From: Trichoplax adhaerens
Taxonomy: Eukaryota > Placozoa > Uniplacotomia > Trichoplacea > Trichoplacidae
Direction: 5' to 3'
DNA: 64,000 nt
Assembly: GCF_000150275.1 (NCBI RefSeq)
Contig: NW_002060954.1
Span: forward strand, 62,287-126,286
The first letter of the stretch is position 1; each line of letters starts with the position of its first letter. Under the pieces are notes generated by a model. It did not search any database. It had not been told where the DNA came from and saw nothing but the letters and a program-made list of their open reading frames with translations. Shown one piece after another: positions 31,227-46,110 of the stretch. Position numbers and translations under genes: made by a program.

Positions 31227-32033
31227 CTAATCTAGTATAACCAGTATTTTGCGACAAATAGTGGCGAATTCCTCGACTTCGAACTTCTGAAATGAAATCA
31301 GCTACCTAGGTATTCATATAAAATGTTTTTACAAGAGCGAATTCAGTTTTAATACGTAGAAATGTAATATTCAGGAGATTTTTAGTATCCTATTCAATTT
31401 TTAAGTAAAGTAGAGAGTATAATTCTTACCAGTAGGCGATTTCTAAATATTGAAAATGCCAATGCCAATATCATGAGAAGGAAGAAGCATATTAACGGAA
31501 AGCGACTTTTTGCCGTATTATCATTACCCCATAGATTTGAAAACTGAAATTTAAATATTGGATCATTCTGTCTATATCTTCGAGAGGATTGCTTCTGGTT
31601 GAATGGAGCTATAGACATTGAGGAAGAAATCAATACGTATAACGAAGCATACGATTGAAATTTTAAGTCTTACAGAGAGAATCGAGAAGCTAAACTAATC
31701 ATAAGCTCTGCAAACTGATATTAGTACACACTGAGCAAATAGCCTTATGTAAAATATATGATACGTATGTGTAATTACAAGCGTAGAGAAATCGCCACTA
31801 TGTTTCCATAACACTGTATTGTCCGTAGTAACTCATGCTCCACAATAGGGCACAAAACCTTGCTTACTTGGATTATTACCGCTACTATTCGTGTTCGTTA
31901 TTTCAAAGCTTTGATTTGCAGAATGATTTGGCTTTATTCTTTCATTCTCTACTGCTGGCTTAGAATTGACTAGCAGAATAAAGCAAGTTAACAATACGAA
32001 AAAGATGGAGAGAATCTTTTGATCTGGCGCCAT
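31227..32033 (-). CDS. Unrecognised small type I membrane protein, 3 exons (predicted)
   Basis: No family recognised. Minus-strand exons 32033-31868, 31668-31430 and 31286-31227 join in phase (phases 1 and 0) with consensus GTAAGC and GTAAGA donors, giving 154 residues. The N terminus MAPDQKILSIFFVLLTCFIL looks like a cleavable signal peptide. It is followed by an Asn/Ser-rich segment with several N-x-S/T sites, a basic patch (SSRRYRQ), and one hydrophobic span starting FPLICFFLLMILALAFSIF followed by RNR and a short tail. A secreted-facing N terminus with a cytoplasmic tail is inferred. The alternative upstream Met at 32144 would give an N terminus without a clean signal peptide. The last exon is the least certain part. 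Confidence 0.45.
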
Positions 32034-34486
32034 GCTATCAGCACAATATATAGGATTATACGCCAATAGCTCCGCAACGTGTGGTAATAGAAACAATTTT
32101 AAGGTCATGATACTAAAAACAATAAATTGATGATGCTGTGACATATGCTAACCAATCTTGCTACGATATCGTCAATGTTAGAATCATGTTTTGCCGTATG
32201 TTTATACTGTACAGTAACTATGACTGTCTTGCCAGTGTTTCAATGTGCAATACAGTGCTAGTTCAAGATCAAGATTGAGGCTCAATGTGCAATACAGTGC
32301 TAGTTCAAGATCACGATTGTATGACGAAATCAGAAACTACGGCGTTGTTAAGTCAATGTGATAGATGACACAGTTTTTAATACAGCTGTTAATCCTCATT
32401 AAATGATAGAGTGAAGCGATAATACCTATTAAGTATTCCCTTAAAATTAATGATACCAAGGCGATACTCCAGTACATCATAAGCAATACAGTTAGACTAG
32501 ATTAGCTCTTATTGCCATATAATTACAAGTTGCCATTTAGGTAAGATTAATTTTACTATGCAAATTTTTAATCTACAAGAAGCTACATTTATTTATACTG
32601 CGTTTGGTAAATTGTATGCCCATTTGTAAAGCATTATCTATGATCATTACTTAGCCAAGTATATCTTTATTGTTATATCTCCTACTCAAAGTCGATAATT
32701 CGGTCATCTCTCTTCTACTTTGTGAATACTCAAGAATCACACGACACATAGTTATCACTTTTATAGTCTCACTTTTGACACAATATATATATACTACCGT
32801 ATTACTTTGTACATGAAATGAATACAACAAAAACTTAATAAAAATATATTAGTTAGCCTGAGCATATAATTTTATTTCTGCCTGTTCAATAAGCGTTTAA
32901 ATACTGTGCATCTTTATAGATGATAGCAAAACGAAAATAGTAAAGTGACTGTTTCTATGCTTCAGTTGGATGTAAAGATTTATAGTCATTAAACGATATT
33001 TCATCACAAACTGCAGAGATACGTTCCGAAATGTGAGTATTCAATAAATTAGCATATCAATTGGTGTTGCTTATTACGAAGATATTTTTGTTTAAGTTTT
33101 TGCCTCAGAGTCGTAATATTATGGGTATTTTTATGGTTTATAAAATACTGCAGACTTTTAAAGTTACGTCTCAAACTCATTAGAATTATACAATTATTAG
33201 TAGTAGCTTCGGTATGTGTAGGAAGACAGTAAGGATAGTGTTAACGATAAGACGTTATCAGAAGGTATTATAACGCACATGATGCAGTATATGATGTAAG
33301 TAATAACAATGCTCTGTAACTGTAATTTCTATGCCAAAGCATGATGTTAAGTTATCGGATTCAGAACTGTAAAGGTACTGTATTACTGTGACTGTACAGT
33401 AGAACCTAGGACGGAATAAAGTAGAGTTTTCTGTTGGCATAATTTTGTGTTTGTAGAAGCTGTCCTCAACTGGATACATAACAGAAACTTTATTAATAAA
33501 GTAAATACGAATGCAGTTACCTAGCAAGTCGAGTGAGCTTGCAAAGTAATGCGCTAACTAGCGCTATGACAGTATACTACGCACACTTCTTTCTTAAATT
33601 GAAAATTTAAAGCGATTAGGTAGTATGCAATCAACACTTTCAGTTCGACTTTATATTGATGATAAAAGAAAGTTTTAAGTTATTGATATGAGACAGGTTA
33701 TATAATAAGGCAGTAGCATAATTCATACGATAAAATGATAAAATTACTCTTTACTGTTTAGACCTTTGAAAGTACATAAATCTAATTTACACAATTACCT
33801 AGATATATTTTTTTAAACCGCATAATATACAAATTGATACTCAGCTAGCAGTAAATATTTATACTATTATCTCAAGAAAGTATGGAAAATGACAAGATCT
33901 TACAGAACAGTACTACGTAATTCTTATATTGTAGCGGAAACAATACTATAGTACTAAATTAGTGTTCACATAAGAATTATAGCTATATTATGATGTCTCG
34001 AAATTTGTTGATCACCGGAAAACAGTTATTGTACGCTATTAGCCCATTTATGTGAACGTTATGATTACGCCAAGCGTTAAATAACAAATACAAAAATAAG
34101 TATACTGTACAAACTGAGACCCAGTTCGCCATGCGATGTACAATACGGTATATTAGAATGACGACGTTCCAAACACAGTTATCATTTGCTGTTATGATAT
34201 GTATAATAAATTAGAGTTAAATCTTACTGTGATTAATTAATTAATTAATTATTATCTAAATAAAACGCTGGAACCAACCCTATACCAGCTAGTATACAAT
34301 AGGTCGTAAGAGTTTGATAGTGAGGAGCATTTTCTCATTATTAATTGATCTGTAAGCTTCACGAAGCCTTCAGAAAGCAAACAGCCTATAAAAGATTCGT
34401 TCCGAAACTATATACACTACGTGATATGATAAAAGGCTGTTGGGCTGTAGGATTTGTTATGATGCCTTGATTTGTGCTTTCTCTAG
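32034..34486. other. Spacer with one short tandem duplication
   Basis: A 42-bp unit is directly duplicated at 32241-32320. Otherwise the sequence is AT-rich, with (TTAA)-type runs near 34232-34250 and no gene recognised. Confidence 0.5.
32241..32320 (+). repeat. 42-bp tandem duplication
   Basis: CAATGTGCAATACAGTGCTA and the following TTCAAGATCA run occur twice, starting at 32241 and 32283, with one mismatch before they diverge. Confidence 0.9.
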
Positions 34487-36298
34487 ATTAACGAGGGCGC
34501 CATTGATGGTATGAAGAATCCCAACGAAATCCATGATATGCATGCCCGATTCGAAGATATTTACTCAACTATAAGTCCTATTCTGATAACAAAAGCAGTG
34601 GATATCCCTAAGTTTACATCGTTTCTTATTTGCAAAGTAAATATTTTATTGCGCTGTAGTAAAAGCATAAAAATGATTAGTTGATATGTGAAATTCTAGA
34701 TATGCCCTTACATTTGAACTATCTATGTCACTGTATAATACTTAGGAGCTGCATGTTTACATTTTAACTTAAGATGGAAGCAGCCTTATATCTTTTATGT
34801 TTTTTTCAAAGGTGTATTGATGAATTTTTTAACTTCGTAAATGTATTTTAAATTTCAAAAATTTGTAATAGATAAATTTATTCAACATCGAAATTCATGA
34901 AAATCGTTTTCAGCAATCAGCTTCCGTTAGAATCTGCTTGGAAAAATTTCTCGATCAGTGTTTGCTTATTTACCGAAGAAAGTACAGAGTAAATATATAA
35001 AGTCATTTAGTTTTTATTCAGTCAAAATAAACTATGCCAGCTACGTATGATACTATGTTACAATGACCTGTTATAAAATATACTATGGAATGTAGTTGTA
35101 CATACAGTATACATATTCAGGTCCAGGTTCAAACCCGATATATGTAAGCGTTTAACTTCTACAGTATAAGCGCGCAAATATATCGTATACTTAGATAATT
35201 ATGTTGATCGCTTCTACTGTTTCTGTAGTACAGTAAATCTTTATATAACTGTAGATGTCATCTTTCTAGAATTACTAAAATTTTTCTGAAATTATAACTT
35301 ACAAGGAGAATCACTCCGTTGTGTTAAGATACGAAGATCTTGTCAACATTTATAGTTTCATAATAATGAACGAAGTTAGGATCTGTTTACCAACAAAGTT
35401 GACTGTCAATGAAAGAATCTCTGTTTTTAAAGTCACACTTGACGAATATTTACGTGATAGGTAGGAAATTTAATCTGCCCTTGTAAAGATATAAATGTTT
35501 TCTATTGCTATTTAAGATCTTATACCATATGTATTGCACTACATAGGGATTACTGCATGCAAAGGAAATTCGAAAAGGTGAGCAATACGGGAATTATGAG
35601 GACCAAGTAATTTTAGTTTAGAGTATAAAGAAACTCAAATATTGGTTCTAATAGTAGCATTTGCAGCTCAAGAGATTCAAAAACATCGGCAGAGGGATGG
35701 TAAGTTTTTATACGCTGTTCAAATTATGCTTAAATGTTAATGTACATTAGCGGATCAGTAGTTGACTTTGCGCTTTTCTAGTATAGCCTTAACCATATAG
35801 TGTTTGGTATATAGTAACTATATGGGTAGTATTTAATTAAGTACAAATTTCTGACTTTGACTCTGGTCCGAAAAATTTTATTGAACTCTGCAGCCGAGAT
35901 TTACTGTGCAATACCGTACTGTGTTAGATTAACGTAATTTTAAGCTGAATCGCCCAATATCCATAAGTCATAAGTCAATAAAAGTTATACACGTAATGTA
36001 GAAATCGATGAGCGCGAATTAGGGTTTACACAGTAATAAAAGTAAGTTCTTTCATAATCGCTAATTATATACACTGTATTCATATTTTAAGCTTATTTTA
36101 GTGATTCTATACCTATCAGCCAATAAACATAAGACATGCAATATGAAAATTGCAATCGATAAGCACACTGAAATACGCATAGTAGAAATAAAGAATCATT
36201 TAGGATTTATGAATAGAGCACTACTTAGGGTTATTCAGGAGAATTTTATAACAATGGACTCTGATCCAACTCAGAAAGGTCGAGCTATCACTGATTAA
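34487..36298 (+). CDS. Unrecognised multi-exon gene (6 putative exons)
   Basis: Family not recognised. Putative exons 34487-34636, 34914-34988, 35306-35460, 35547-35577, 35667-35699 and 36092-36298 all have GT-AG borders and matching phases, and total 216 residues before the stop. The first in-frame ATG is at 34511, but the frame is open upstream to an acceptor-like CTCTAG, so a 5' exon may be missing. The first three exons are the most coding-like: helical and charged, including HDMHARFEDIYSTISP, LEKFLDQCLLIYRRKYR and VFKVTLDEYLRDR. Exons 4-6 could be joined in another way. It lies 2 kb upstream of the RhoGAP exons on the same strand. Phase (1 versus 0) argues against simple fusion with them, but cannot exclude it. 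Confidence 0.4.
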
Positions 36299-38113
36299 TT
36301 ATTAAAAAACTGCTAACTACACCTATGCATCGTGCTATCTGTTATACTATATATATGAACTTGCAATCTACATTACTTCCTTATGTACGCAGTCTATTTA
36401 ACACCAACGAAAAGATCTACGATTGATTACTGTGGTTAATACTAGTGTTACTTACAATTTTGTGAGCAAGCATAGTTGTTAACAGTATGTTATAATCCCA
36501 GGGTATTACGCTGTTATCGTAAAGGAACGTACAGTACTGTACAGTACAGTACAATAAATTCTTTGCTTAGTGTATCCGAGCATGGACATTATAATGCTCT
36601 TCTTAGAATAGTTCTATACTATGGATTAGTATATAAAGAACTTGCTAAGCAAGAAATAAAGGATTAAGTAAGTAACTATCGTGCGGACTCTTGGATTGTT
36701 GTTGTGAAATATAACAACCAGCATTTACGTCTAGTTCGTGCCGTAAGTCTGGACTAAGTCCGGACTTTGCACACCGCTAAACTCAGGGCGTATCGTACTG
36801 TACAATAATTAAGCTTTACAGATTCATATATTGCTTTAATTAATTAATTATTCAGTCTTATCCATTTCTACATTTTAAAAAATGGAAATGTAAACGGTTA
36901 CCTTAGGGCTGTGTTGTTATGAATTCATGTACAGTAAACGGCCAGAGTCTCCAGTACTCATCACAGAAAAAATTATCGTAGAACTTGGTAATTAACATTT
37001 AATATTTGATACATATATAAACAAACATTTTAGGACAATTTACAAAATTACAGTAACACCACAATACATTAAACTGTAGTATATCTATAATATTAAGGCT
37101 ATTCATAACAGTACTTAGTACGCAGGTAATTGTTAGAGATTTAGAAACTTTATTTTATAAATTACAAATCACGATTGGATTGCAGATCTCGCAGCAATAA
37201 TCAGAAAATTTACGTTAACCACATTAGAAATTTGCATAAATTACGATATAAAGATTTAATATTACCAATAAATCACTACGATAAAACGAAATACAGTACA
37301 GTAATCTTAATCTTAATTATTTAAACAGTATATATGTATACATACAGTACACTATATATATATTGTAACTGTTCCCGCGATTATGATGTGCAGTTCATCC
37401 ATAATTCATCATAGATTTGCTTGTTGTGGTTAGCTTTTACTATAAGTGCATCGACGGTAACGCGAATTTTCGATAAGCCATCTGATGTATTAACTTTTTG
37501 TAACGTTCCAGCGTACATTATTTCAGCAAATGTTAACTTAATTCACGTACGCTTGAGAGAGAGATCAAAGCCATTGTTGCACATCTTTCCGCTCGTCCTA
37601 AATCAAGTACAGCTCGATCAAGAGTCTTGCATTGAGATTTCAAGCAAGAACTAATCGGTTATGAGCCAATCATATGTGTATTTAAGCATGACACAAACAC
37701 GTGACGCTAGCCAATCATATGTGCGGAAAAATGTGATGGAGAGTCCATTTCTAAACCGGCTTAACAACTCCCTTCGGTCGAATAAATAAAATAGTAATAA
37801 TTAATTATTATTAATTTGTATCTAATTCTTTATATTGCAATAGCTAAATTACTGTAGATTATTTTAATTTTATAACAAGCCGTTTCCTTTGTTACATTTT
37901 GCGGATCAATGTTGATCCCATTTTGTTATCAATATTCCTTAATCAGCCAACGCTATATGTATAGTGTATGTGTATATTTGTTATTACTATAAGGATTGAT
38001 CTTATAACTCATGACAGCATCTTAATACAGATCTCAGTTTCCTCTGTTGTAAATATCAATGCAAGATCCATTTAACGCATACTGATTACAAAGAGGTAGA
38101 ATCACTTTAATTT
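36299..38113. other. Spacer with palindromic motif, AT runs and a CCAAT/E-box cluster
   Basis: A short TACAGTACTGTACAGTAC run at about 36530-36555, an AAGTC(T/C)GGACT duplication near 36747-36770, TA-rich runs near 37330-37360, and a paired CCAAT plus CACGTG cluster at 37664-37723. Opposite-strand open frames at about 37389-37660 are treated in the findings. Confidence 0.5.
37664..37723 (+). promoter_or_regulatory. Paired CCAAT boxes flanking an E-box
   Basis: AGCCAATCATATGTG occurs at 37664-37678 and again at 37709-37723. The palindromic E-box CACGTG lies at 37698-37703 between them. It is about 0.4-0.5 kb upstream of the first RhoGAP exon. A promoter role is inferred from motif identity and spacing. 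Confidence 0.5.
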
Positions 38114-39426
38114 ATGGAAGCTCAAGAGCGAAACTTGGTTATAGAATCGCACTTTCCCTAATGACAAAGCCCTAAAGTCGATTTTGTAATCCCAATAAAT
38201 TTTATTTTACAAGTACATTATACCTCTCTTTATTCTTCTAGCACTATTCATCAGCAAGGCTATTTGGAATTTCATTAGAACTATTAACCGATGATCTTCA
38301 ACCTATGCCCGTTACGGTCGAACGGTGTATTAAAGATGTCGAACTTCGAGGTAAACTTAGATACATTACGGTACATCGCATTACACTGTGTTTGCAGGGA
38401 AGGATAGCTCAATCGAACGCTGCATTGCTCCTGGTCTTTTAGTCCCAGTACGAGGCTCTACTAAATACTTATTTATTCGCAGGTCTGGAGGTACCCGGTA
38501 TTTATAGGAAGTCTCCTAATATGGAAAGCATTACTGCTTTATGTAATGCACTTGAGCAAGGTATACGTATTCGTTTACGTAATTAACATAGTAGGTTAAA
38601 TCCTCAATAATATAATAAGACTGATGCTAAGTTGTATGGTTGCAGATTTGTACTGTAATTTGATTGGATATCCAGTGATAACAATTGCGGCGCTTGTTAA
38701 ACAGTTTTTTCGACAATTGCCGGAACCACTGTTGACATTTTCCTTATATCCTAAGCTCATAGAAGCTGCAAGTAGACACCACTTGAGATATATGAAACTT
38801 GACTATATGATTCTGTAACTAGCAAAACTTCGTGCTAAAAATTAATGCCTATTTTATGCACTGATTCATTTTAGAGATAGACTGCGCTAATAAGCGTACC
38901 ATGACACTTAATTCATTAATTGAATCACTGCCGAAGGCCAACTTATGCATACTTGATAGAATGATTGTCCATCTAGCTCGGTAAGTGATATTAGAATGTA
39001 TCAGAGAACATGAAATCACATGCAAGACCTGATCTTCTAAAATGCATTTACAGTATGAACGTGTTTCTTACTGTAATTAGGATTGCCATCTGCGAAAAAA
39101 ATTTCATGACTACTTCTAGTTTAGCTATAATATTTGCTCCAAATTTACTACGATCGAAAAATAGTGACAAAGAAGATGAATTCCGAGATATTTCGAAGAA
39201 AACAATGTTAGCTCCGATTTGCATAGTTGATAATGTACTAGTAATAACTTATAATTAATTGAAGTATTTTCATGTATTCTTCTTAAATTATATTCTTATT
39301 TGTGTAGAAAAAATTTCTAGAAATAATTAAATTAAACGTAATCTATTACTTAAATTTTGTCACAGTATTCTTGAAACACTTCTATCAGATTGTGAAGTAA
39401 AGCTGAAAACGGAATATGGTTGTTAA
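38114..39426 (+). CDS. RhoGAP-domain protein (Rho GTPase-activating)
   Basis: Stimulates GTP hydrolysis by Rho-family GTPases. Confident exons: 38242-38350, 38483-38560, 38646-38771, 38875-38980, 39081-39206, 39366-39426, all in phase. The domain runs from LFGISLELL through the arginine-finger motif GIYRKSP, KQFFRQLPEPLLTF, a helix with LPKANLCILDRMIVHLARIA, and LAIIFAPNLLRS, then ends TEYGC. A donor at 39206 (ATGTTAGC) is needed to join the final exon. Overall similarity seems closest to myosin-IX-type or BCR-type RhoGAP domains. An eight-codon first exon at 38114-38137 (start MEAQERNL, weak GTTATA donor) fits phase 0 and would give a 209-residue protein, little more than the catalytic domain. 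Otherwise the N terminus is upstream and unseen. Confidence 0.85.
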
Positions 39427-39450
39427 ATTTATACAGTTAATGCAAGCTAT

Positions 39451-39456
39451 AATAAA
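39451..39456 (+). terminator. Likely poly(A) signal of the RhoGAP gene
   Basis: AATAAA 25 bp beyond the RhoGAP stop codon on the sense strand. Confidence 0.55.
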
Positions 39457-39972
39457 TGACGATATTTAAATATAACCTTTATTGTTTTAGATAGCCGATT
39501 GTATTAATTGACTTTCGATTTATTATCCACTTCACTCAGAATTATTTGTTTCGTATATCGCGGAAAAGTTAAGGATTTTACAGTCTAGGTCTGTGAGCAT
39601 TTAAAAGAAACCTGCTAATAATAATACTCAATAATTATATAATTTATTTATTCCGCTTTACCGTTAGCCTGTTAATAAAATAAAAATTTAACCTTCATCA
39701 GATACACACACGTAAATACGAAATTGGAATATTACCAGATCTTTGTGAAATATAGCCATTTTACATTTCAGTGCACATCCGCTTTGTCTATTATATTAAA
39801 ATAAAATAAATCAATCAAAGACGTAAGCCAAACGGAATGTGTCATTCCTATAAGTTATAACAGAAGATAAGCTACGGTATTGCAATACGGACGATCATAA
39901 ACAACTATCATCTAGATAGGGATTGCAAACCTGTCCGAATTTTATTACCCAGCTAATTTAGAGAACGGTCGT

Positions 39973-40028
39973 ATCAGGGACTTTTCGAACAAGCCTTTTT
40001 TTAATTTTTTGCTCGAGAAGTCCCTGAT
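39973..40028. repeat. Small hairpin with AGGGACTTTT-type ends
   Basis: ATCAGGGACTTTTCGA at 39973 onwards pairs with TCGAGAAGTCCCTGAT ending at 40028 across a T-rich loop. Related hairpins are at about 41586-41628, 51145-51180, 54264-54311 and 58492-58546. Confidence 0.75.
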
Positions 40029-40410
40029 TGCGTACAATATAGCAGTATTGCCGTACGCTGATGGTCAGTACTGTCTGTACAGTTGAAATGACCAGTAAAA
40101 AAGTCGGCCCTCACTTTGACGTTACTGTAGAATGTACTGTAAAGTAATGGCGTGGATACTGTAGTGTACAGTACACCCCGCCATTTTGCTGGTCCTTCTA
40201 CCGTACTGTATACTGTACTGACACTGCACAAAATCAATCAAGCAGCTAATTCCACAAATGACATACGTAATTATATTGCGGACAGTACTGTATAGTGTAT
40301 CGTTTCAGACATACGGTTCACATGAAATGAATGGTGAAATAGTCAGCCTCTTTTTTTCTATACCGAGCGACTGTTGCCTATCCTATTCCTTTGAAGAGTT
40401 TCAGTAGCAG

Positions 40411-40418
40411 TGACGTCA
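40411..40418. promoter_or_regulatory. CRE palindrome upstream of RUVBL1
   Basis: TGACGTCA, the full palindromic CREB/ATF site, about 190 bp upstream of the RUVBL1 start codon. Function is inferred from the motif only. Confidence 0.5.
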
Positions 40419-40555
40419 CAATTGATGCAGTACGTCCGAGAGCAGTCCGTCCTGCTAAGGTAACGGTAATGATTACTAATGAATATATACTGTACTATAA
40501 ATTTTAGTGAAAATTATAGCTACGGTTACCAGTATCATAAAACGTGCAACGGTAA

Positions 40556-44733
<4,178 letters not shown>

Positions 44734-46110
44734 TCTTCCGTTTTGAATACTTTAGCTCTGCTCTTTTTGCAGTAACTTCCATAAGGAAGCCATGATTAAA
44801 TATTGATTCGGTTTGAATTTTCAGTATTGGCTTTCTTCTATAAGCATGTTTAATAAAGGTTGTGATTATTTGTAGCTTTCAGTGTACAAAACTTACTGAG
44901 GGTATTGTAAATCTTGATCAGTAATTTACATTTCTTGCTTGCTAGTTGTTATTGTATTTACCAACTAATAAAATTCTTAATGTAATATCGTCTCGATATT
45001 ATATCATATTAATAGCACGCTCGTATACTTACTGTTACACAAATATTGAATATCCTTTTATTACTTTACTCCGTATTAAGCTTGTGAAACAACGCACACT
45101 CTGCCAGAAGTTATTTCGATTTAGTATAAGAACTTTCTTCCAAGGTCTAATTGGGTTTTCAAAGCAATATATGAATACATCTGAATCGGATATTCACCGA
45201 TATGTGTCGGAATTAACCTTTAGGTAGTGAGTTTACTAAATACTTAATATACGAAGGCTGACAGTCTTTATATACGTATGTTAGTAAACAACTCGGTTTA
45301 AAGAACAGACATAGATTGTATTGCTCTCTTCAATAGAGCAGAGTAACAGGATTAAAATGTTATGTGAAGACATACTGCGATGTTTCGCATATACAATATA
45401 ACATACCAATTTAGATAAGATACTACACAATTCGCAACTACACTCACCCTAACATGGTCGATCATATCGTTTGACTATATTACTAGGCTATGTGTTCAAG
45501 GAATGTACCTGACAAATGTATTCACTAATAAACAAATAGCCTGAATAAACTTAAGCTCTTGTAGCTAACCGAGAAGTAGTCAATCTATTAAGTACTTACT
45601 AATTATAAGAAATATTAGTTTATGAGACATCGTCATGAATTATCAAGGCGCTTAAATTCAGTAGATACAATATCCTTAGATTTTTAGTTTAAATGCCGGT
45701 ATAACTGCTGGCGGCATCTTAAGTATTTTCACTGCATAATCTATATAGGCATAAATTTTCAAAACGCGTGGCATCAGGAATATCACAACTAATACAAGTT
45801 AACATTGAAATTCCTTTCTATTCAAATATTCTGTGTTTGTCCAGTTTAGTAATTCACTTATAACAAATACAAATTTACGGCGATTCAGAAGACTCTGTAA
45901 TAACACCGTAGCATACGCAGTATATCGCATTTCAACTAGCAATACGTGTACAATAGCTATAGTTAAGATGAAATTTCAATAGAATTTTTCTAATTTTCTA
46001 TCTTGCACCGCGTCTTTAATAAAACAACAGTGATCGGCTGTCAGTAGCGCACGTGCATATAATTAATAGGTGTGATCCAATAATTTGGATCCTAGTACTG
46101 TAGTACGCTT
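44734..46110. other. 3' flank of RUVBL1 and convergent spacer
   Basis: AATAAA at 44852-44857 followed by a TGTG-rich stretch. A 93-codon plus-strand frame at 44946-45227 has no family match and sits just after the poly(A) signal, so it is not called. Nothing else recognised. Confidence 0.5.
44852..44857 (+). terminator. Likely poly(A) signal of RUVBL1
   Basis: AATAAA about 120 bp beyond the RUVBL1 stop, followed by GT-rich sequence as expected for a cleavage site. Confidence 0.6.

Noticed and set aside
35095-35160. GGTTCAAACCC resembling a tRNA B box
   Set aside because: No A box and no pairing for acceptor or T stems around it.
44946-45227. 93-codon plus-strand frame after RUVBL1
   Set aside because: It begins after the likely poly(A) signal and has no recognisable features or splice partners.
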